NCBI RefSeq assembly: GCF_041260155.1
Contig: NC_091931.1
Coordinates: 30,779,041-30,843,040, forward strand
Source: Ptychodera flava
Taxonomy: Eukaryota; Hemichordata; Enteropneusta; Ptychoderidae
Direction of reading: 5' to 3'
DNA length: 64,000 bases
The notes under the pieces are model-generated. The model was not told the DNA's origin, did no database searches, and saw nothing but the letters and a program-made list of their open reading frames with translations. Position 1 is the stretch's first letter; every line of letters begins with the position of its first letter. Shown piece after piece: positions 1-12,440 of the stretch. The translations under genes and the position numbers were made by a program.

Positions 1-45
1 GGGTTGGACTTTATATACCAGAAGAGCCCTCGTACTCGGGCTTTA
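1..45. repeat. Half of a hairpin-type short repeat
   Basis: The first 45 bases recur almost exactly at about 16,985-17,029, where they form the right arm of a palindrome whose left arm begins near 16,910. The shared text includes the motif GGACTTTATATACCAGAAG. The other arm, if it exists here, lies outside the window. It is probably the end of a small interspersed foldback element; no coding content. Confidence 0.55.
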
Positions 46-456
46 CCTGTAATTGAATGCTGCAACAAAACTTCCAAGAATGGTTCCAAATACAATGGGA
101 AACCTCCAACGTTTAATCTTCGATACCAGAGACATGCTTGCTAATGTACATGTACATGGGGCAGTGCTTACATGTATTTCTTCTGAAACAAAAATAGGCA
201 TACTAGTGTACTTTACACATTAATAGGACAGGACTTTGTTATAATGGTACCGGATAAGTAAACAATGGCATAACTGGTCAAAATATTTGGACAGTAAATG
301 GTTGAATGGTTGTAAAACGAAACTTTTCACCATATACCACTTCACAATAGGAGCATATAATGTTTAGTTTATGGTTATCATCTATTTAGACATGATGTAC
401 ATTGTTTTTGTGAATTTGTAATTCATGGCATACCTTGGAATCATATATATATTCCC

Positions 457-488
457 ACAAAGACACCTGTATACTTTGATGGTATATG

Positions 489-540
<52 letters not shown>

Positions 541-568
541 AAGACACCTGTATACTTTGATTGTGTAT

Positions 569-656
<88 letters not shown>
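457..656. repeat. (TA)n microsatellite pair with a 25-base direct repeat
   Basis: Two long TA arrays (about 493-535 and 565-656) are separated by a copy of a 25-base unit containing AAAGACACCTGTATACTTTG. The other copy lies just before the first array at about 457-481. Unit plus array has therefore been duplicated in tandem. Open frames here that encode Ile-Tyr runs are microsatellite artefacts. Confidence 0.85.
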
Positions 657-659
<3 letters not shown>

Positions 660-660
<1 letters not shown>

Positions 661-1670
661 AACCTTTGTTGTGACATATGGTCCGATGACCTTATGATCA
701 TTATGACTCATAAGGACTACTCATGGACCGTTTATCTTAGTAATTTCCCGTAACCTTAGCAAGAAGACTATTTACTGGAAAAGCCCAACAAGACTTTTAT
801 TATACCTGTCACAAGGGGTGTATAATGGCCTCGGACCACGCTTTTGCTGTTGGATGACTCGCAGAGTTGTATACGGAAGTATTTCTCGATATCGTGTTAT
901 TGTATGATTTGATGACCATCCTACTCGAGGTGTTCGCCATTGCTCGATACAACGATTGCCACAATATGCATGATATAATGGTAACGGTCGTTATGTTTTG
1001 GTTTGAAACAACGGACCTGAATTATGTCTGTAGTGGCAGCATGCCATAATTTAATGAGCGTCGGACGTCAGATCAGCGCTGCGTGACAAAGTTTACACAA
1101 CACTAAGCGAAACTGATTTCAACTTGTCATTAGTTCATATCTCTCCGAGCTCAGGAAAACTTTCAGCACTTTTTGACAATTATAGGGTTCAAGCTCCTTA
1201 AAACACACGGATGATGGGTTGTTTTGGCCGTATTTATTGTGTAGAGAGTAGATAAACATGCACTCACCTGCATAGTACTTGCTCGACGCGACGTCACGCT
1301 CCTCTGGCCTGAGTAATATATGAATTACGACCTTTGCACTTTGAACTTCAGTATTATGGCGCCACAGGCGACTGAAAATGGAGAACAATGTTTACGTCAC
1401 CGAGCCTTGGCAACAGCCTAATAACGGACAGGACTTACAAAATATTATTTCGCAAAAAAAATACATTTCGATAATAACGCAATCTTCCTTTACTAAATAC
1501 TGAGGTTCAATTTTAGAGCACAAAAAATATAATTAAATATGGACAACGGATACCACTAATGGGTCATGTGTATGTCTTATTTCGTTTTGATTTTGGTACT
1601 CTTTTAATGCGCGAAAGATTTACAGAATGAACCTCTAGTTGTAAATAGGTTGTTGTCAAACTTGCCCAAC
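660..1670. promoter_or_regulatory. Upstream region of the FAM47E-like gene; possible divergent promoter
   Basis: No gene on the plus strand. About 250-400 bases before the start codon lie two CRE-like cores, GACGTCA near 1,290 and TTACGTCA near 1,393. On the minus strand a consensus splice donor (CAG|GTGAGT near 1,265-1,270) ends an open stretch of roughly 100 bases, so a first exon of a divergent transcript running left out of the window is possible. The rest to 1,670 is AT-rich and featureless. Low confidence. Confidence 0.3.
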
Positions 1671-4600
1671 ATGGCGGAGAACAAGTATGATCTACTCCTG
1701 GTGCAGACAAAAACAGACAAGAAAATTAGAAACCAGCCCTGGTAAGTATACTGATTTTTCCTGCATATAAGTTAATTGTAAATATGCTGAATGTCAAGTC
1801 AAAATTAAGACTCGTGGACTTCATTGGTCTTCGTACATTTGGCATTAAACTGAGGTAATCCGTGTCAGAGTTTCAACGACTCACGATCACACGCTCACAC
1901 CATGGAGCTACCAAAAGACACCTAGCTGCAAAATTGTAGCGCTACGGTGAGGCGGTCGGCGATCACCGTAGCGCTACAATTTTGCAGCTAAAAGACACCT
2001 AGATCATGGAGGTAGAAAGAAAGACTCTAGGATTAGAAGCATGAGGTTTTGCCGAGGTGTAAGGTCGGACGGCAAAAGCAGACGGTCCAATCATTTCGAC
2101 GTTAATGGTCCAATCCACGATCCTGGGTAAAACGGAACTGCTGTACAGGAGCTAATATTCACCCTTCGTCTATTAATGTATGAGCCTTAGAACCTCCACG
2201 AGTGATTTATAATATACAATCGTAAGCTGGCGCGTGTAAGTTGTAAATATAAGCATACAGATACAAGGGAGACTTCTACCTCTATTTATTTAAGTTACCA
2301 AATTCGGCGTTAACACGCGTGTACCACTGACACCTTGAAGTTGAAGCAGAAGATGCTTTCCCATTGTCTGGTATCAAAGTAACATTCATGTTGTTGTCTA
2401 TGAATGATATACAAATAAACAGGTGTGACTGTACTAATTTTTCATAAAAGCTGGAATGGTTGGTAAAATAAGGGAACTGAATGACCCTAAATCAAAAATT
2501 CCAAGGAGGAAATTATTCTACCTCAATATTCACAGTATTAGAGATGTACACCTGCTTTTTACGCATTCATATTTTTGATTGATTTTTTCAGGTATAAAGA
2601 AAGACTTCAAACAAAATACATAAAATCAAGAAATCCGACAGATGCATCGAAAACTGTTATAGGGTCACAATGGACATTTTTGAAAACAGGTTTGGATGAC
2701 TTCAGAGACGGACTACCTCCCCAAGTAGAAGGAACCATATTCATCAAGGTAAGAACTGAAACAGTGATTTTAATCACAAATTTATGATGTAGAAATTTTC
2801 ATCCACTGCTAACACAACACATTCACATTGTTACCACGATATTCAACAATTCATGTTGAACTAGAAAAAGGTTCAGACAACTTGACCATGACACTGTCGG
2901 TGACAACAGGGTGAAATATAATTGTTTGCATATCACATGAGATACTGAAAGGAAGAAGTAAACATAATGAAAAGTATCATTTCAACTATACGTCCAACAT
3001 AATTTGGACATTTTTTGTGATTGTGGAACATATGCTTCCTGTACGTTTGTGAGATACATGTACAATACTATTCAAAACATATTTCATATTATCTGTTGCT
3101 TCTTCTTACAGGGAACCAAAGGTCCAGAGCCCAACGTGACGGGAGACTCAGACAAACGAAATCCCAAACAGACTGTCAATAGGCATAGATTTACAAAAGA
3201 ACAAGTAGTTTTCTCCAAGTCATTACCATTACACCAGATGAGGAGGGATCACATAGATGAAATGGAATACGGGTTGACGCAGCATCCCCTCGCTTTGTAC
3301 CCACATCTTGAAGAATGTATGCCACCGGATGTAAGTTGGAGTAATGATAGCATTTCCAAAAAGTAAATTTCTGTAGATTTCCCGTTTCAGAAAAGGGTGA
3401 AGTTCGTGGTTTCTAGAAAAATCCCTATTCATTAGCACTCACTAATCTTCCCCTGCGCCATAAGTGTAAATGCTGACAAAACACTCTCAACTCCATGTGT
3501 AACTTTATAGTGTCAATGTCATGGTTGATTTCTCAGTTTCTGTCCATGGATTGACATGGTTATTAGTTTCTGTGTTTTGTGCATTGACATTGTTTTTAAC
3601 TGATGAATGACTAATTGTTGCATTCTATTTTGACTTCCTCTATCAATCATCTGTAAATATGATTGACTTACCGTTCCTCAGAGATTATCAGTATTTATTC
3701 CTTAAATTGTTCTTTGTTTGTTTGTTTGTTTGTTTTTTGATATGTATGTGACACAAGACTCTTAAATCATATCAACTACAGACTTGCATTTGATTAACTC
3801 TTTATCATCGCTTCATTTTTCTCCAAGGTCTTCGAAGACGTTGTGGACATTCTTGATCCCGAAATGAACCTTGGCAGTGAAGCGGATGACGAAGACTTTG
3901 ATGAGTTGGAGGATTCTTTCCCTGAAGATGCCGCCACTTCCCCAAAACAGCAGACACAAGATTCCTCACATGACAAGGAGGAAACAGAGTCATCAGAGCA
4001 AATGCTAGAGTAAGTCAACAAACCATGGAATGATACTACTTTACCTTAGAAAAATGCATGCACATGTTGTTAACAGTATACTGTACCTGTACTGAGAAAC
4101 TCTCATTGATTTAGAATAAACATACCAGTATGTATATGCCATATCCTACCAGGCCTGTCACTGCCCCATCTACCAAGTCTTTAAAAAGCAGTATTGAGAT
4201 AAAACCTACACATATTTTAAATAGTTGACATGGTATATTCCTGCGTGTTGAGACAGGAAAATTGTTTAGAGTGTCAATTATTTCAGGGACCCTCAAACAG
4301 TTGAATCTTAATGAAAATACAACGTATAAGACATAGTATGCCTCACTGGGTTTGACAAACTTGACCTGATGGTGACATATGAATTTGGCAGAATAGAATG
4401 AGGATGAAATATGTTTACCACAGGTCAAAGAGAAATATGACCTATGAAAATATTACGTCAATCTCCATCATTGCTGTCATTTTTCGCAGATTTTGTAACT
4501 CTTTTCAATATATTTTACTTGTGCACCTTTTTTAAAATGTTAGTGTCAAACCAATTACAGGCCTGGTTATATTTATTTTATTGTATGGTTATGTCATGGT

Positions 4601-6951
4601 TACTTCTCTGTGTCGTGACATTGTGATTTAAGCAGATTATTTAAAGATAGAGCATGTTCTTTACTTTGCTGTACAGGACTACTGACATTGGGTCTACAAG
4701 AAACCCATACATGTGGCTGCCGAAGAAAGAAGAGACACAGAAAGACGACAAGAAACACGGCAAGAAGAGGAGTGATTCACCTACACAGGATGAACACATC
4801 AAGAACGTGACAAAGGAGTTCTGCAACTGGGTCGAGAGTTTAGGAGGGGAGAGCAACAATGTTGAAGAGGCCACAATACACAGTTTGTTTGCCAGTGGAT
4901 ATGAAACCAAACCAGCTCTGTCAGTGCCTATACACGTGGTTGAGCTGACCAATGTACCACCAGAACTGAGAATGTCGGCCCAGGTCACGCCGCAGAGCTC
5001 AGCACACACAACGAGGGGAGATGATCAAAAGAGTCAGGTAGGAAGAAATTTGTAGATACTTTTCAGCAGTACCCTCTGTATTTATGTCTTTAATTGTATT
5101 ATACAAATGCATATTTGTTTTGTGATGTCAATTATTTGATCTAGATAAAAAAAACATGCTACACACTCTTTAGTCAAACACTTGCAAAGATGATTAGCTA
5201 ATTCAAAGACAGAAATTTGACCGGCAAGGTAGCTTGATTTTATAAAACCTGTAAGGCTTGGCAGGCCTCTTTACAAATAATGACAACAATTTGTATTGAT
5301 TAAGATGTGAAGTCTTGGCTACAGTATCAATTAATTTTATGGAAATTACAATAGTTTTAACTAATTTCATTTAAAACATTTTTCTGAGCAGGCAGTTAGC
5401 AGTGGCTACATTCCTAGCTGGATAAAAACTAAATATGGAGCTTGGTATTTGAATCCAAAGACCTGGAAACTCAGGCCGGCCGATGAGGTAAGTGTTTTTC
5501 TTTAACACTACGAAGCATATTTGAACATGTTGACTTTCTGCAAGTACAAATACTGTAAATTGATGTAATGTTCTATGATATGAATGATGAATGAACGCTT
5601 CAATTACTTAAGTGAAAAATTGTAATTCTTTGACAATGTCAAACTTATGTCTATGCTGAAAAACCACATGAAACTTAGAATCAGTATGCAATTTATTCAC
5701 TTCACATAAGAATTTAAAGGGCCAGTAGCTGCAACTTTTGATGATATTTCACTGTTGTTCTTAATGTCAACTAAAGTTTCTTGTTCTTCTCTCCAAAGCA
5801 CGTTGAGATACAGAGTATACAGCTTGTCAACTCAGCCTGTACATGTGTAAAATGCAGTGTTATTGTTGACAAATGAATTCCGGTCCTGACTAGAATTCAA
5901 ATGTAAACAATAAGAGTGCAGTTTAGTGTACAAATATAGACACTGTATCAATAAACTAAATAGGAGAAGTTTCATCATGGCTTGAGTAGTAGAACAAGAG
6001 CTTGCAATTGACATACAAAACAAAAATAGTGACAAAAAATCATCAAAAGTTAGCTTTGATCTATACTTATCAAAGTGGTGAAAATTACGTGAGTTGCAGG
6101 TGAAGAGATTTTGTCAAAATCTCACATAATATGTAAAGAAGACCATTACATCTTTTTCTTTCTTTTTCTTTCTTTCTATTTTGGTGATCAGCCACTGCAA
6201 GATCCAAAAGAGCTGAAGGACAAGGAGATGTCGGAATCCAAAAAGAAGAGTTTTGCCATGGATGAACAACTAGCACCGTTACACGGTGCAAAGGCCTTCA
6301 AAGACTTCATAGAGAAGAAAAACAACAGAATGCCAGAGGTCAGTATGTTTTGAAAATTCTTGGAAATATATTCAGATAACATCAGATGTAACACTGTGTT
6401 CCCTGCTGGACCAGGTTATCTGTTATTTACAGTTTCTACCTCATCTCACATTTCTTAACAGCTGTCAATTTTAACATCTCAGTGCTCTGTTAAGGTAGAA
6501 TGTCCCTGGAGACAGATATTTGGACTGTAAAATTTGTTCAGTAGTCGTACTTTTCTGGTCTACTGATTGTTGGGGCTCATTTTAAAGCTCTTGGAGTAAG
6601 AAACATTTTCACCATCTTAGTTTTTGGAAAATGGAAAATTATATTTTTCCCCATCAAGTTAACATGGGGACAGCGGCCGTGCTGAATTTCAAATATCGGT
6701 AAATGTTAGGTAATTTGTTTCTCTTGTGCCAAAGTTTAAGTCTTTCAGTTTTGATGCTTGAGGTGCGTACTAGCTAAACAGAGTCTTAAGTCATATCTTC
6801 TGTCATTCTGCATTTCTTTCACCAACAGTTCCTAAACAGGGTGGCAGATTTTCAGGAAAAGGCAGAAGCTGAGGCAGCGGCAGCAGCTGAGGAAGAAGCA
6901 AGGAAGGCGGAAAAACTCAAAGCAAAACAGGAAAGGGAAAAGCAGTCATGA
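1671..6951 (+). CDS. FAM47E-like protein, eight exons, complete
   Basis: Exons 1671-1741, 2592-2748, 3112-3330, 3828-4009, 4677-5037, 5392-5487, 6192-6338 and 6829-6951 join in frame to 451 residues; every intron is GT-AG. The start has a good context (AACATGG) and gives MAENKYDLLLVQ. FAM47-family hallmarks appear in order: W51 with DDFRDG (59-64), HPLALYP (134-140), an acidic VDILDPE block after residue 150, and YGAWYL (345-350). The last exon is a charged, Ala/Glu/Lys-rich helix ending KQEREKQS. Human FAM47E has been reported to bind the arginine methyltransferase PRMT5 and chromatin; whether that applies here is unknown. No signal peptide or membrane segment. The gene is intact, and it anchors the left side of the UGT/NLR island. 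Intron 7 carries a small TTAA-type element. The family call rests on recalled motifs. Confidence 0.85.
1924..1989. repeat. Perfect 27-bp hairpin flanked by 11-13 bp direct repeats
   Basis: Arms 1924-1950 and 1963-1989 are perfect reverse complements (outer end AGCTGCAAAATTG) around a 12-base loop. AAAAGACACCT stands directly on both sides, and the flanking text (CATGGAG... and ...CATGGAGG) is partly repeated too. It lies in intron 1 of the FAM47E-like gene. The structure looks like a minimal foldback insertion with target duplication; a structured intronic RNA is possible. Confidence 0.7.
3711..3736. repeat. (TTTG)n microsatellite
   Basis: About six tandem TTTG units in intron 3 of the FAM47E-like gene. 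No other feature in that intron. Confidence 0.8.
6490..6778. mobile_element. TTAA-type MITE copy in intron 7 of the FAM47E-like gene
   Basis: Begins TTAAGGTAGAATG and reads in parallel with the element at 29,030-29,389, sharing GCTCATTTTAAAGCTCTTG-like text, a TTTTTCTCC/CCC plus GTTAAC block, and AATTTGTTTCTC. The right end is degenerate near 6,770. A third, more diverged copy lies near 61,320-61,620. Non-autonomous; no coding content. Confidence 0.6.
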
Positions 6952-7331
6952 TCTCCGTCCAAGCTGTCCCTCCCAGCAGACATTCAAGTCATGAAAATCC
7001 TCTTCATAAAAGAGTGCGCTGTCTTTATAGCAAGACGTGAAAAGTGAGATTCAATGATCCTTGCAAGTCACTCCTACAGTTTTGTACATAAACATGACTG
7101 AAAAGGTATATGATGCATGTTGGATGTCAGATGTACATTCAGCGTCCAGAATAGAGGAAAATTTATCAACTGCTTGTACAGTGTATGATACATGCACTTA
7201 CCTGTGTGAAGGTGATTCAGTGGTATACAGTGTATCATGTGACACACATGTGACACAGACGATGCATACATGTGTTAGGTACTCAGCAGCTCAGTGTACA
7301 TAATATCCTTGTTTGTATGATATTTGTAATT

Positions 7332-7337
7332 AATAAA
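7332..7337 (+). terminator. Poly(A) signal of the FAM47E-like gene
   Basis: AATAAA about 380 bases after the stop codon, followed by a GT-rich stretch. The 7,246-7,376 segment is copied at 26,317-26,445, including its own AATAAA. Confidence 0.75.
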
Positions 7338-7538
7338 GTAAAGTAAAAAGTTATGTTGTGGCCTTTCTTTATTTTATCAACCTTATGCATCAGAGTCTAC
7401 TGTACAATCATTACATAAAACTCAAAAATATCAATCCTCTAAACTTACGATAGGGTTTTCTAAGTAATGATCACATCAGCATTTGGAGTAAATTTACCCT
7501 TTTTAGTTGACAAGTTATTTTTCGTATTAATGCAGCAT

Positions 7539-8860
7539 CCCAGACATCACGTGTTGACACACGTGAGCATATGTTGCAGCGATGTCTGTCTGTCTGTGTC
7601 TGTCTGTCTGTGTGTCTGTCCGTCTGTCTGTCTGTGTGCTTGATATCTCAAAAACAGCTCATCTGAACAGAATCAAATCTGGTACATAGATTAAGTTTGC
7701 AAATGGCAAGAGCTGATTAGTTTTTGGTGGGTTTGGCTTGCTCACTTTTTGCTCATTTGCATAATTAATGATTTTAGAAAAAACATATATATTGACAACG
7801 ACTGCACACAATTTGATGAGATTTGCTACAAATGTTGATCACACCAAGATATACCAGCTGTGAAAGATATTAAGTGGTGACATAAACAGTAATGGATAAT
7901 TTGCATATTTAATGAACTTTCCTTATCAGGGAAATATATCTGATATGACTTGATCAAAATTGACAAAACTTGGTATGTATATTGAAGATACTATGATTTA
8001 ATATTATTGAAAGTCATTAAAGCATTTTTACTTCATTAAACTCTTAATTTGCATATTTAATGAACTTTTGAAGTTAGGGATATTTATTTGAATCAACTTG
8101 ACCAAAAATGATGAAACTTGCTATGTACATTAAAGATACTATGATATAACATTGTTGAAAGTCATTAAACATCTATACTTCAGCCACTTCCTTATTTGCA
8201 TATTTAACAAACTTTCCTAATTAGATATATATATATCTGAATTGACCTGACCAAAGTTGATGAAACTCAATATGTACATTGAAGATACTATGATATAACA
8301 TTATTGAAAATCATTAAGCAGTTTTACTTCAGCCAATTCCTTATTTACATATTTCATGAACTTCACTAATTGGGGATATATATCTGAATTGACTCGACCG
8401 AAGTTGATGAATCTTGCTACATATTTTGAAGATACTATAAAACAACATTATTTAAAGTCATTAAACTTTTTTACTTCAGCCAATTCCTAATTTGCATATT
8501 TAATGAACTATCCTAATTAGGGATATTTATCTTTATTTACTAGACCAAATTTGATGAAACTTGCTATGTACATACTATCATACAACATTGAAAGTCATTA
8601 AGCATTTTTACTTTAGCCAATTCCTTATTTGCAAATTTAATGAACTTTCCTAATTAAGGATATTTATATGTCTTGACGAGACCAAAGCTGACAAATTGCT
8701 TTGTACATTAAAAATACTATGATACGATATTATTAAAAGTCATTTAACATTTTTACTTCAGCCAATTCCTAATTTGCATATTTAATGAGAACATTTCAGT
8801 CAATTCCTTATTTGCATATTTTAATGAACTTTCCTGATTGGGGATATATACTTGGATTAG
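7539..8860 (-). mobile_element. Repeat-core element (HINE/Helentron-like candidate), H1
   Basis: Seven or more degenerate tandem units of about 145-150 bases, each with versions of GATGAAACTTG, ACTTCAGCCAATTCC and TTTGCATATTTAATGAAC. A (GTCT)n microsatellite follows at the left end (7,585-7,640), and a short palindrome near 7,546-7,566 (CACGTGT/ACACGTG) sits outside it. Core repeats, tetranucleotide tract and terminal hairpin is the layout known for DINE-1/pearl-type non-autonomous Helitron relatives. The family call is inference. It is absent from the matching place in copy B. Confidence 0.45.
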
Positions 8861-9465
8861 AATTAATCTGTGGTGAATATTATTCGCTATGTTGATCATA
8901 ACACTTTCAATGAAGTTGCAAACATGTGGCAAAGGTTCAATTTCCACATAACTGCATATATGTGTTGTTTTCCTTCCAACATTAGTTGTGCAATACTGTA
9001 TCTGTAAGCCCCAGTCATGTATGGCAAAGGAACCTTTTGCAAGTGTTTGGCAGCTCAATTCAAATCAATAAGCATGGGCTATAGAAAAGTTAGCAAAGGA
9101 GGTTCAAAGGAGAAACGTCAGGTAGAAAGTAAAGCGATGCCAAAAATGTAATGTCATCAGCAGTCTGTCGGCCTTGTTTTTAGCACCTGGATGATTTATA
9201 GGGACTGTGGTGCCAATGTTTTGGTCAAATCTGCATGTGTGTGTGTGTGTGTGTGTGGTATGTATTCGGGTGTATTTTTTCATTCTAATTTCCTTAATAC
9301 AGGGAAAGAATATCATCCAAGTTGGAAAGTTGCCTATATATGTTCATTTACTGTTTTGTGCAGCACATATGTGTCGTGTAGATAACACAATAGATCGATA
9401 AAAAGAGCGGACTCATCGGAGTGTTTGAATGTGTGTGCGTCTACTCATCACAGACCCGAAAAAAT

Positions 9466-10830
9466 AGCGTCAATGACACTGTAGCTCCCATCCTGGACTA
9501 TTTAGTGTTTGTTCTCTGGTCAGATATTTGAACATGTGTGAAAGGGATAAAGTGCATGAAGTGAAAATACTTAAATGTAATGTACTGGAGACAGTGAAAT
9601 ATGTTTAATGTATTTATTCAGAATGTAAAATGGAAAAAATACAGAATTAGAAATATCGAATACTGTGATACAACCATTAACTCAACAAGTCATTGACAAT
9701 GACATAGTCCCCACTTGTAATAGGAGTATTAGTCTTGATGGGGCAGGAAATGTGGTCATTAAGAAGTATCACTGGAGTGTATATGTTGAGATCTATGGGC
9801 ACATAGGTTGTTGTTCCCAATTTGAAACACATGAGGCATGTCTAAGTTGTGGTTCTAAATCGGGAAAAAAGATCAGACCTCTAGCAGTATTGGCCAACCA
9901 AGAAATACATATGCGCATAATAAATGAGGTACAAGATGTGACATCTTAAGGTCTAATATCCTATCAAAATTGGAGGGTATAGAACTTGTGGTTACTGAGA
10001 TATGCATATATATGTATAATCAAGGTCAAAGGTCATCGAGGTCACATGACATTTTGAAAAAAAAAATATATTGCTAATTAATCCCTATATGCCAAAAAAT
10101 CAGACCTCTAGCTCCATTCGCTTGCCCAGAATTAGATGTGTGTATAATTAATGAGATAAAGCATGTGTTGTCATAAGGTCTCCCATCCTACTAAATACAA
10201 AGGACATAGCACTTGTGGTTACTTATTTTATTTATTGACATAAACATATATTTTAGGTAAAAGGTCATCGAGGTCACGTGACATTTGGTCAAAAAATTTC
10301 TCTCCTATAGTTATCCCTATATATCAAAAATCAGACATCCAGCTCTATTGGCTTGCCCAGAATGAGATATGTGCATAATTAATGAGGTACAGTATGTGGT
10401 GTCATAAGGTGTCCCATCATACCAAATATGAAGGGTGTAGCACTTGTGGTTACTGAGTTATGGACAAATATGTATATTTGAGGTCAAAGGTCACCGAGGT
10501 CATGTGACATTTTGTCAAAAAAATTGTATTGCTAAGTTATCCCTATATACCAATAATCAGACCTCTAGCTCTATTGGCTCGCTCAAAATTAGATATGCAC
10601 ATAATTAATGAGGTTTAATATGTGGCGTCATAAGGTGTCCCATCATACCATATATGAAGGGTGTTAGCACTTGTGGTTACTGAGTTATGGACAAATATGA
10701 ATATCGAGGTCACATGACATTTTGTCAAAATATCCGAGATATCTGCGTGAACGGATGGACTCACGGATGGATGAACAGACGGACATGACCCAATCTATAA
10801 GCCCACTGGACTTCATCCGTGGGGACTAAA
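9466..10830 (+). mobile_element. Repeat-core element (HINE/Helentron-like candidate), H2
   Basis: About five imperfect units of roughly 180-190 bases sharing GGTCAAAGGTCA, CACATGACATTTTG, AATCAGACCTCTAGCTC and CTTGTGGTTACTGAG. The 3' end has an ACGGA-rich tract (10,752-10,795), then a small palindrome (CCCACTGG...CCGTGGGG) followed by CTAA at 10,826-10,829. The 94-codon open frame inside (9,665-9,949) spans repeat units and is not credible as a gene. The left boundary is uncertain. Absent from copy B. Confidence 0.4.
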
Positions 10831-10879
10831 ACTGTGTCACTGCATCCTTTTTTCAATATGAATACGATGAGAAACTAAA

Positions 10880-11500
10880 TTTTTATTTTTCGTGGCCTTA
10901 TACATGGGAGTCTATGGAGATCTGCCTTATACATGGGAGTCTATGGACGTGTAAACTAAAAATATGCAAATTTCACGACGATTTGGCCAAATTTGGGAAA
11001 GGTCACTCCTATGCACTTCTATACCAAGTTTCAAATCAATCAGACTTGTGGTTTCAGAGAAGATTTTTTGACCAAAAATGGGAGAAAATTACAAAAAAAT
11101 TCATGAAAAATAGCAAGTCCAAGATACTGACCCAAGATGTGCACAATCATTTCAGGTCAGCCCAAAGTACTTACATGCTAATTTTTCATGTAATCTGCTC
11201 AGTGGTTATTGAGTTTTTTCAATTTTGACTGTTTTTACATTTTTTCACTTAATTTGCATATTTTTGGCAATGACAACTTCATTTGAACAAAATCTCATCT
11301 ACAGCCCATCATCCATGTACACACCAAATATCAAGATGAAATGTGCAGCGGTTTTGGAGTTTTTGATGTTGACGGACAGACATACAGACATACAGACATA
11401 CAGACATACAGACATACAGACATACATAGATACAGACAGTTCCCTAGCCTATAAGAATAGCTTCCATTGCCATATATACATATGGCTATAGGAGCTAAAA
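10880..11500 (+). mobile_element. Repeat-core element (HINE/Helentron-like candidate), H3
   Basis: Starts with a tandem duplication of TTATACATGGGAGTCTATGG. The core shares TACCAAGTTTCAAATCAATC and TTTCAGAGAAGA-like text with element H4. It then has a (GACATACA)n microsatellite at about 11,375-11,437 and a hairpin (GCCATAT...ATATGGC) followed by CTAA at 11,495-11,498. It directly follows H2; together they make a roughly 2 kb insertion relative to copy B. Confidence 0.45.
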
Positions 11501-11555
11501 ACTATGTAAGGTTTACTTCTCCCGGGTTTACTTTGAGGCATTCCACGTCCTATTT

Positions 11556-12292
11556 TTACTGTATTTTCTCTTTTCTCCTACAAACATGACAACACAGCTT
11601 ACACATTTTCGCAGCAATGTAAACAACTATCCCGCAAACGACTAAACAAAACGCAATAACATCGACGAGGAAGTACTGGAAAACATTCAAATCAAATGAC
11701 GCCGGTCGGAAATGTTGACCACCATGTCTCAGCACATACTCAGTCCAATAGACAACGCTCTCACCGGCAGTCATCGGTTGGTTTCGGTGGATTCGTGATA
11801 ATCTCATAGCATTCTCCTTAAAACTGAAACAAAGAAAAAGTGATACAGTATTTTCATGACATTGGAATAAATAGCAACACCATGACTGTAAAATAAGACA
11901 GCAAATTGTATGAAAATATTTACGCCGTATTTGATACTTTTGTGGGCTTAGATTTATTAAATGAATACACGCGGAAACCTGACATAATTTATGCAATGTA
12001 GCCTGGTTCTTTCTCTAGTACATTATCTATTCAATAACTACAAAGACAATGAAAGGATGAAATGGGAACTACCTTTTGTCATGTACCACAGTCGTTACAG
12101 CTTTATATAACTGCTCCTCCGTTAGGGTCACGATGTCAACTGTCAATGCCATTCCGCGATCAACCAGTCTGGCGAAATTGTCGGAGTGGTCCCCAAGTAA
12201 AGGTACTCCTACGACCGGTATGCCGTGGTAAATGGCCTCGTAAACACTGTTCATGCCCCCATGAGCGACGAAGGCTTTCGTTTTAGGGTGAC
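11556..12292 (-). pseudogene. UGT-A: last two exons of a UDP-glycosyltransferase, 5' half missing
   Basis: Two exons remain. 12292-12073 (220 nt) carries the UDP-sugar signature core [15 protein letters not shown], and 11823-11556 (268 nt) carries [20 protein letters not shown], a C-terminal membrane helix and a KEKIQ tail that fits the KxKxx ER-retrieval pattern. Exon lengths, phases and splice sites match UGT-B, and both exons are open. No acceptor-half exon (donor-sugar half only) was found in the 6 kb upstream, so this is a truncated copy made by the segmental duplication, unless it is spliced to a distant first exon. Unusually clean for a dead copy, so the duplication is probably recent. 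Its intron holds a 1.5 kb foldback element. Confidence 0.75.
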
Positions 12293-12440
12293 CTGAAAGT
12301 GAGGTTGGTTTAGATATAATTAGACATAAACTCGAAAGTAATTGAAGAGGGGAGGGGGCTGTAAACGTCTTGATCATAACATTTGGATCTAATCACTGAA
12401 ACTATGGTTCTCCTCAGTTATGTGATACATGTATATCTAT

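Noticed and set aside
382-711. Open frames rich in Tyr-Ile at this and other TA arrays (16.3, 17.0, 35.4, 37.0, 54.6 kb)
   Set aside because: TA microsatellites read through as TAT-ATA codons; no coding evidence.
7539-8860. CRISPR-like array of regular repeats
   Set aside because: Units are long, diverged and contiguous without distinct spacers, and the DNA is clearly animal.
9665-9949. 94-codon plus-strand frame
   Set aside because: Spans tandem units of element H2; no motif, no splice support.
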